Part shown: one piece after another, positions 7,124 through 10,933 of the stretch | How the letters are laid out: each line of letters opens with the position of its first letter | How positions within the stretch are numbered: the stretch's first letter is position 1 | DNA from: Chloroflexota bacterium | GTDB taxonomy: Bacteria; Chloroflexota; Dehalococcoidia; SZUA-161; SpSt-899 | Length of the DNA stretch: 10,933 bases | Reading direction: 5' to 3' | Assembly (NCBI GenBank): GCA_018657655.1 | Contig: JABHWQ010000063.1 | Coordinates: 1-10,933, forward strand | Program-made: the position numbers and the translations under genes | The notes under the pieces: generated by a model | What the model saw: only the letters and a program-made list of their open reading frames with translations | The model's database searches: none | What the model was told of the DNA's origin: nothing

Positions 7124-9608
7124 AGAAGTCAAACCTATTGTGGTGAGTATTGATGATGATCACGATGTGCTTCGTTTGATCAATCGGTATCTAACGAATA
7201 GTGATTATGAAGTGCTCACCGCTGAAAGTGGTCTCAGGGGATTGGAACTAATTAACAATTCCAATCCCGACCTGATTCTACTGGACGTAATGATGCCGGA
7301 AATGGACGGGTATGAAGCCTGTGCCATGTTGCAGCAAAACTACCATACATCGAAAATTCCTGTAATATTTGTTACTGCGCTAGAGGATGAACAGGATAAA
7401 GCTCGGGCATTTGCTGTCGGGGCTGTTGACTATCTGGTCAAACCAATACATAAAGAAGCTCTCTTGGAGAAAGTTGGCAAGCATATCGAAACAGGTCTCC
7501 GATGGAAGAAACTGGACGCAGGTCATCAAATGCACGGCGGCAACATACGTACAATGGATCTTGCTGGTTTTAGTGGATTCTTGATGGAGCGGTTGAATTT
7601 GGACCCTGAAGAAAGGGAATTGTTCAGGATTTCATCGTCTGGCCTTTATTCTGTAGCTTCTGATGTGGGGATAAGTGCAAGACAAGTGGCCCAGAATATG
7701 GCCGAGTTCTTGAATTTGCCCTATGTTGCCCAAATTGAACCCGGAGATATCCTGTTAGGCATACTGTCACCGTCGTTTTGCCGAACTAATCATGTTGTAC
7801 CGGTGAGAGATGCGTCTGGATTGAAAGCATTTGTCCTTAGCAATCCTTTTGACTTGGGGCTTCTCGATACTCTGGAGGAATTTGTAGACGCGGGCGAAAT
7901 GCCCACCATCCTCATATCCGTACCTGAAAGTATTGAAGTTGTGGTAGCCTGTGCTACACCGAAAGGGAGTGGCGCAGCGGTGTTAATGGGCGGAACAAAA
8001 AAGAATGCTGAACTTGCAAAGAGGCATGTGGAAAAGGGCAGCATTATTTCAATGGCGGACAGCCTTCTTAACAAGGCTGTATTCGAAAGGGCCAGCGATA
8101 TTCACATAGAAACAAAAAAAGATATATGTGTAACGCGGTTTCGTATTGATGGGGAATTGAAAGAGTTTTATTCCATGGAGAATCAAACGGGTGTGCAGTT
8201 GATATCTCGTCTCAAACTGCTGGGAGGTCTGGATGTAGCTGAAAGTAGAAAACCTCAGGACGGATCGTACGCTACGGTGCTTAACAAAAAAGATTTCAAC
8301 CTGAGGTTGTCCACAACCGGCACACCCAATGGGGAAAGCCTTACGATTAGATTGCTGGAACCGTATTCGGTTCCCAAGGGCCTCAACAAACTCGGAATGA
8401 CGGATGAGCAGGTCGGGATCGTAACTGGACTGTCAGCTTGTACCGGGGGATGTATCTTGATAGTTGGCCCAACAGGATGTGGAAAAACTACAACTATATA
8501 CAATCTCCTGCATACGATCGATTATGATCTTCGAAGCCTGATATCTGTTGAAGACCCGGTGGAATATCGTATTTCTTTTGCCAACCAACAGCAAGTCAAT
8601 GAAAGGGCCGGGGTTACCTTTGATGCGCTTTTGAATGCGGCCGTAAGACAGGATCCTGACGTGTTGTTCATAGGCGAGATTAGAGACCCTCATTCAGCCA
8701 AAATAGCCATGGACTTTGCCAGCACCGGTCACCTGACGATTACCAGTCTGCAGACATCCAATGCTACTACCGCTGTCGCTCGTTTGGAAAGAGTCGGTAT
8801 CAACCGTGAGGCGATGTCTGAAAACATTATTGGTGTTATCGCTCAGAGACTGGTGAAGAAGCTCTGTGAACAATGCAAGGAAATTGGGCCGATCTCTGGA
8901 GAAGAGGAGCAGATGTTAGCCTCATTTACGGATAGAATTCCTTCTCAGGTAGCTCGTCCGCATGGTTGCCCGGTATGTAACAACTCCGGATATTACGGGT
9001 GTGAAGCCGTATATGAAACAGTTGAATTTGACGGGTCAGTCTCAGAGATGATAAGGTCGGGGACTCCCATATCAGAAATCAGGTATTTTGCCCGCAACAG
9101 GGGGGATTTCCTTATTAGTACACATGCTGTAGAGAAGGTGAGAGATCTGCTATTTTCACCGGCAGACGCCTATGAAAAAGTGCTGGTTGAAGAAATTAGA
9201 CTCAGGGGAACAGAGTCTCAGAGTTCAACATCCGTTTCCATGTCTTCAAACATGATGATAGATGAACTTGAGGCGATTATGCTGGATGAGGAATGTATGG
9301 ATGTGTCACCAGTGAAAAGTGAAAATCCCTCAGCTGCGATTCTTGTTGTTGACAGTTATGAAAGCGACCGTAGCTTTGTAGCCGGTATATTGGGCGAGCA
9401 GGGCTATTCCGTATCCGTTGCTTCCGATGGTATGGACGCCATGCTTTCTCTGGACAAATCGTGTTTTGACTTGGTTATCGCTGATATTGATCTACCCAAT
9501 TTGGACGGACTTAAATTGGCAGAAGTGATGATACAAAAAGGCATTGATACGCCGGTGATGTTTCTTTCTTCCCGCGATTCTGAGGAAGATGAAGAAAAAG
9601 GGTTATAG
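7113..9608 (+). CDS. PilB/GspE-type ATPase with N-terminal receiver and truncated C-terminal receiver
   Basis: A secretion or type IV pilus assembly ATPase of 831 residues. The order is: receiver, about 9-127 (D14-D15, D58, T88, K110-P111); a GspE N-terminal-like region, about 150-275; then the ATPase, about 305-690. The ATPase shows ASDIHIE (327-333), Walker A GPTGCGKTTT (452-461), the Asp box VEDPVE (479-484) and the Walker B region QDPDVLFIGEIRD (513-525). A zinc tetracysteine is present: C585, C588, C619 and C622. The His box reads TGH at 538-540, but the usual LHTND is LQTSN, with Q547 in place of His. A second receiver starts near 741 (D747, D791, S819) and stops at TAG 9606-9608, before its conserved lysine. 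ATG 7113 is preferred over ATG 7074 because the receiver begins nine residues after it, GAGG lies 6 bases upstream and the overlap with the HPt gene is short. It probably powers assembly of a pilus made from the downstream prepilin, under phosphorelay control. Confidence 0.92.
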   Translation: MNNEEVKPIVVSIDDDHDVLRLINRYLTNSDYEVLTAESGLRGLELINNSNPDLILLDVMMPEMDGYEACAMLQQNYHTSKIPVIFVTALEDEQDKARAFAVGAVDYLVKPIHKEALLEKVGKHIETGLRWKKLDAGHQMHGGNIRTMDLAGFSGFLMERLNLDPEERELFRISSSGLYSVASDVGISARQVAQNMAEFLNLPYVAQIEPGDILLGILSPSFCRTNHVVPVRDASGLKAFVLSNPFDLGLLDTLEEFVDAGEMPTILISVPESIEVVVACATPKGSGAAVLMGGTKKNAELAKRHVEKGSIISMADSLLNKAVFERASDIHIETKKDICVTRFRIDGELKEFYSMENQTGVQLISRLKLLGGLDVAESRKPQDGSYATVLNKKDFNLRLSTTGTPNGESLTIRLLEPYSVPKGLNKLGMTDEQVGIVTGLSACTGGCILIVGPTGCGKTTTIYNLLHTIDYDLRSLISVEDPVEYRISFANQQQVNERAGVTFDALLNAAVRQDPDVLFIGEIRDPHSAKIAMDFASTGHLTITSLQTSNATTAVARLERVGINREAMSENIIGVIAQRLVKKLCEQCKEIGPISGEEEQMLASFTDRIPSQVARPHGCPVCNNSGYYGCEAVYETVEFDGSVSEMIRSGTPISEIRYFARNRGDFLISTHAVEKVRDLLFSPADAYEKVLVEEIRLRGTESQSSTSVSMSSNMMIDELEAIMLDEECMDVSPVKSENPSAAILVVDSYESDRSFVAGILGEQGYSVSVASDGMDAMLSLDKSCFDLVIADIDLPNLDGLKLAEVMIQKGIDTPVMFLSSRDSEEDEEKGL

Positions 9609-9731
9609 GTCGGGGCGGTAGATTACATGAAGAAACCAATAAGAAAAGAAGTGCTTTTGTTGAAGTTAAAACGAGTGCCTGGAAGACTGAGCGTAGGAGT
9701 CAAAACGCTTGGCGGCAACGGAGTGATATAG
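9609..9731 (+). pseudogene. Orphaned end of the C-terminal receiver, beyond an in-frame TAG
   Basis: The frame of the ATPase gene stays open for 40 codons after TAG 9606-9608 and ends at TAG 9729-9731. It starts VGAVDYMKKPIRKEVLLLKL, which is the expected last part of a receiver (strand 5, the conserved K-P and helix 5). The N-terminal receiver of the same protein has VGAVDYLVKPIHKEALLEKV at the equivalent place. The codon lost is therefore probably a GAG or similar changed to TAG. No good ribosome site or start was seen for separate translation. It is either a nonsense-truncated remnant or is reached by readthrough; a sequencing error is also possible. Confidence 0.8.
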
Positions 9732-9795
9732 CACTAGTAGATGAGATGGAAGGTTTGTGGGAAATCAACGTATTTTGAATCATGTGTGTCATAGG

Positions 9796-9804
9796 AAAGG
9801 AGGT
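9796..9804 (+). promoter_or_regulatory. Near-perfect Shine-Dalgarno for the prepilin
   Basis: AAAGGAGGT, with the GGAGG core at 9799-9803, sits six bases before ATG 9810. It is the strongest ribosome site in the window and fits high-level translation of a structural subunit. Confidence 0.85.
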
Positions 9805-9809
9805 GGAAG

Positions 9810-10142
9810 ATGACAACTATTCACAAGGAAGAAAAGGGTTTCACGCTTGGGGAATTGCTGGTGGTGATAGCCATCATGACTATCCTCGTAGGAGTTGCAG
9901 TGGGCAGCTTCACCGGACTCATTGGTAGCGGCTCAAACGAAGCAAAGGTGTACGAGAAGGAAGCAGTACAAACGGCCATCGATGCATATATGGGGGCAAA
10001 TGCATCGGGAACGGTAACTGCTCGCGCAAGTGCAGCAGTGGTAACTAGTAGTGATTTCTTTGCTACATATATGCGAAGGCTACCAACCAACTATACCTAT
10101 ACTTGGTTGGATTCAGGTTCTGTGACGCAACACGAGCAGTAA
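9810..10142 (+). CDS. Type IV prepilin-like protein (short)
   Basis: A 110-residue protein with a class III signal peptide: a short charged leader (MTTIHKEEKG) is cut by prepilin peptidase after G10, giving a mature N-terminus starting FTLGELLVVIAIM. F at +1 and the glutamate at +5 are both present, followed by about 20 hydrophobic residues that form the pilin helix. The remaining mature domain, about 75 residues, is small and rich in A, S and T, with no cysteine pair. The C-terminal part has TYTW followed by a short T-Q segment, a pattern I associate, without a search, with small pilins of Chloroflexota-like bacteria. It could be the major pilin of a thin pilus or a minor or pseudopilin. It lies between two PilB/GspE-like ATPases. 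The ribosome site is very strong. No prepilin peptidase or platform protein is in the window. Confidence 0.9.
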   Translation: MTTIHKEEKGFTLGELLVVIAIMTILVGVAVGSFTGLIGSGSNEAKVYEKEAVQTAIDAYMGANASGTVTARASAAVVTSSDFFATYMRRLPTNYTYTWLDSGSVTQHEQ

Positions 10143-10325
10143 ATGTGATGCATAAAAGAATCTAGAGCAATGGATTAGGGGCATATCAATCACTGAAAGA
10201 ATTACGATTGGTATTACCAAGACAGAAGACAAGACGATTAGCAAAATACTCCTTCGGTGAGAAGGATAAACGTGAATCGTTTGGGCTGTTGTTCTTCCAT
10301 ATTTACATAAGGATAAAGATATTAC
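10143..10325 (+). other. Gap between prepilin and second ATPase, with a hairpin
   Basis: There is no coding signal in these 183 bases. A hairpin, TCCTTC (10250-10255) with GAAGGA (10261-10266) around GGTGA, is not followed by a T-tract on the plus strand, so I do not call it a terminator. It might lie at the 3' end of a stabilised pilin message. Confidence 0.45.
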
Positions 10326-10933
10326 ATGGAAATTCCGAAAGAGACAGTATCAAAAAAGAGCTTGGGCGAAATTCTGGTTGAATCAGACCTGATTTATCTG
10401 GATCAACTGGAAAATGCCCTTGAACTGCAAAGCAGTCAGGGGAAGGATCTTGGCGAAGTCTTAATTGAGCAGTCGTTGATCACTCCTAATGACTTGGCGA
10501 TGGCGTTGAGTATTCATCTCAACATGCCGCTCATCGATCTCAAGAGGCATTTGCCTACACCTCGTGCTCTCAAAATGATACCTGTTGAAATGGCCAGGAA
10601 ACATACGCTCATACCACTCGATATTGTTGGGGATTTGCTTGTAGTAGTCATGGCTGATCCTACAAATATTCGAGTCATCGAGGACCTGCAAGCGCAGTCA
10701 AAAATGAGGGTTGAGCCGTCACTGGGAATTCCATCGAAAATCCATGAAGCCATAAACCTCTACTACAGGGCCAGCGCAGAGATAGAAAAAAGAGTGCGTG
10801 AATTTGCTACGCCTGAACTCGAGTCGATACAATTTGAAACTGATGCTTTCGGGCAAACCCCGGTTACTGAAACACTCGATTTACTTATCACTCAAGCGGT
10901 ACGAGATCGTGCTTCCGATGTTCACCTCGAGCC
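10326..10933 (+). CDS. Second PilB/GspE-like ATPase with MshEN-type N-terminus, cut by the right edge
   Basis: The first 202 codons of a type II secretion or type IV pilus ATPase. Two tandem MshEN-like repeats open the protein: SLGEILVES...Q at 12-35 and DLGEVLIEQS...H at 41-64. MshEN domains of known ATPases bind c-di-GMP through motifs starting RLG and ending in Q. Here the leading R is S12 and D41, the usual glycine is D21 and S50, and only the first repeat keeps the final Q (Q35), so binding is uncertain. A GspE N-terminal alpha/beta unit follows (about 68-145, with VVMADPTN at 107-114). The start of the catalytic region, QAVRDRASDVHLEP, is at the edge. The Walker motifs lie beyond the window. 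AAGGA lies 12 bases before ATG 10326, and an in-frame TAA at 10314 rules out an earlier start. It is in line with the prepilin and receiver-fused ATPase, so it probably belongs to the same pilus system. Confidence 0.92.
   Translation, partial: MEIPKETVSKKSLGEILVESDLIYLDQLENALELQSSQGKDLGEVLIEQSLITPNDLAMALSIHLNMPLIDLKRHLPTPRALKMIPVEMARKHTLIPLDIVGDLLVVVMADPTNIRVIEDLQAQSKMRVEPSLGIPSKIHEAINLYYRASAEIEKRVREFATPELESIQFETDAFGQTPVTETLDLLITQAVRDRASDVHLE

Noticed and set aside
10250..10266. Hairpin after the prepilin gene as an intrinsic terminator.
   Set aside because: Only six pairs and no T-tract follow on the plus strand; on the minus strand only a four-T run occurs and no minus-strand gene lies upstream of it.
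1..10933. CRISPR arrays, insertion sequences, tRNA genes or attachment sites.
   Set aside because: No repeated spacer-like units, transposase fragments, terminal inverted repeats or cloverleaf sequences were seen on either strand.

Overview
This window is bacterial chromosome (roughly mid-40s percent GC by eye), with normal Shine-Dalgarno sites and GTG/ATG starts. It holds a housekeeping pair on the minus strand and, divergent from it, a plus-strand cluster of signalling and type IV pilus genes. I cannot place the organism firmly. The prepilin style, the HPt protein and the GEMM riboswitch would suit a Chloroflexota (Dehalococcoidia-like) or Desulfobacterota bacterium. This is an impression from family resemblance, not a search.

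Layout. At 1-1872 (minus) an RDD-family membrane protein precedes gltX (glutamyl-tRNA synthetase), which lacks its C-terminus at the left edge. At 1873-2486 is a 614-base divergent intergenic region. On the plus strand it carries a candidate promoter, a hairpin, a clear class I cyclic-di-GMP (GEMM-I) riboswitch aptamer (about 2171-2268) and an intrinsic terminator (2309-2336). At 2487-6716 is a 1409-residue hybrid histidine kinase (REC, five PAS, HisKA, HATPase, REC, REC). At 6794-7123 is a stand-alone HPt protein. At 7113-9608 is a PilB/GspE-type ATPase with a response-regulator receiver at its N-terminus and a second receiver at its C-terminus, the latter cut by an in-frame TAG. At 9810-10142 is a short type IV prepilin-like protein. 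At 10326 to the right edge is a second PilB/GspE-like ATPase with a degenerate MshEN-type N-terminal domain.

How the parts may work together (inference). The kinase, HPt protein and receiver-fused ATPase make a complete His-Asp-His-Asp phosphorelay whose final receiver would sit on the motor that assembles or drives a pilus. The RNA switch ahead of the kinase would tie expression of the relay, and perhaps the whole cluster, to cyclic-di-GMP. The MshEN-like domain of the second ATPase belongs to a family known to bind the same messenger, though its key motif positions are altered here. A c-di-GMP-gated phosphorelay feeding a receiver-fused pilus motor is the most interesting content of the window. 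The premature TAG in the C-terminal receiver is the most interesting single lesion.
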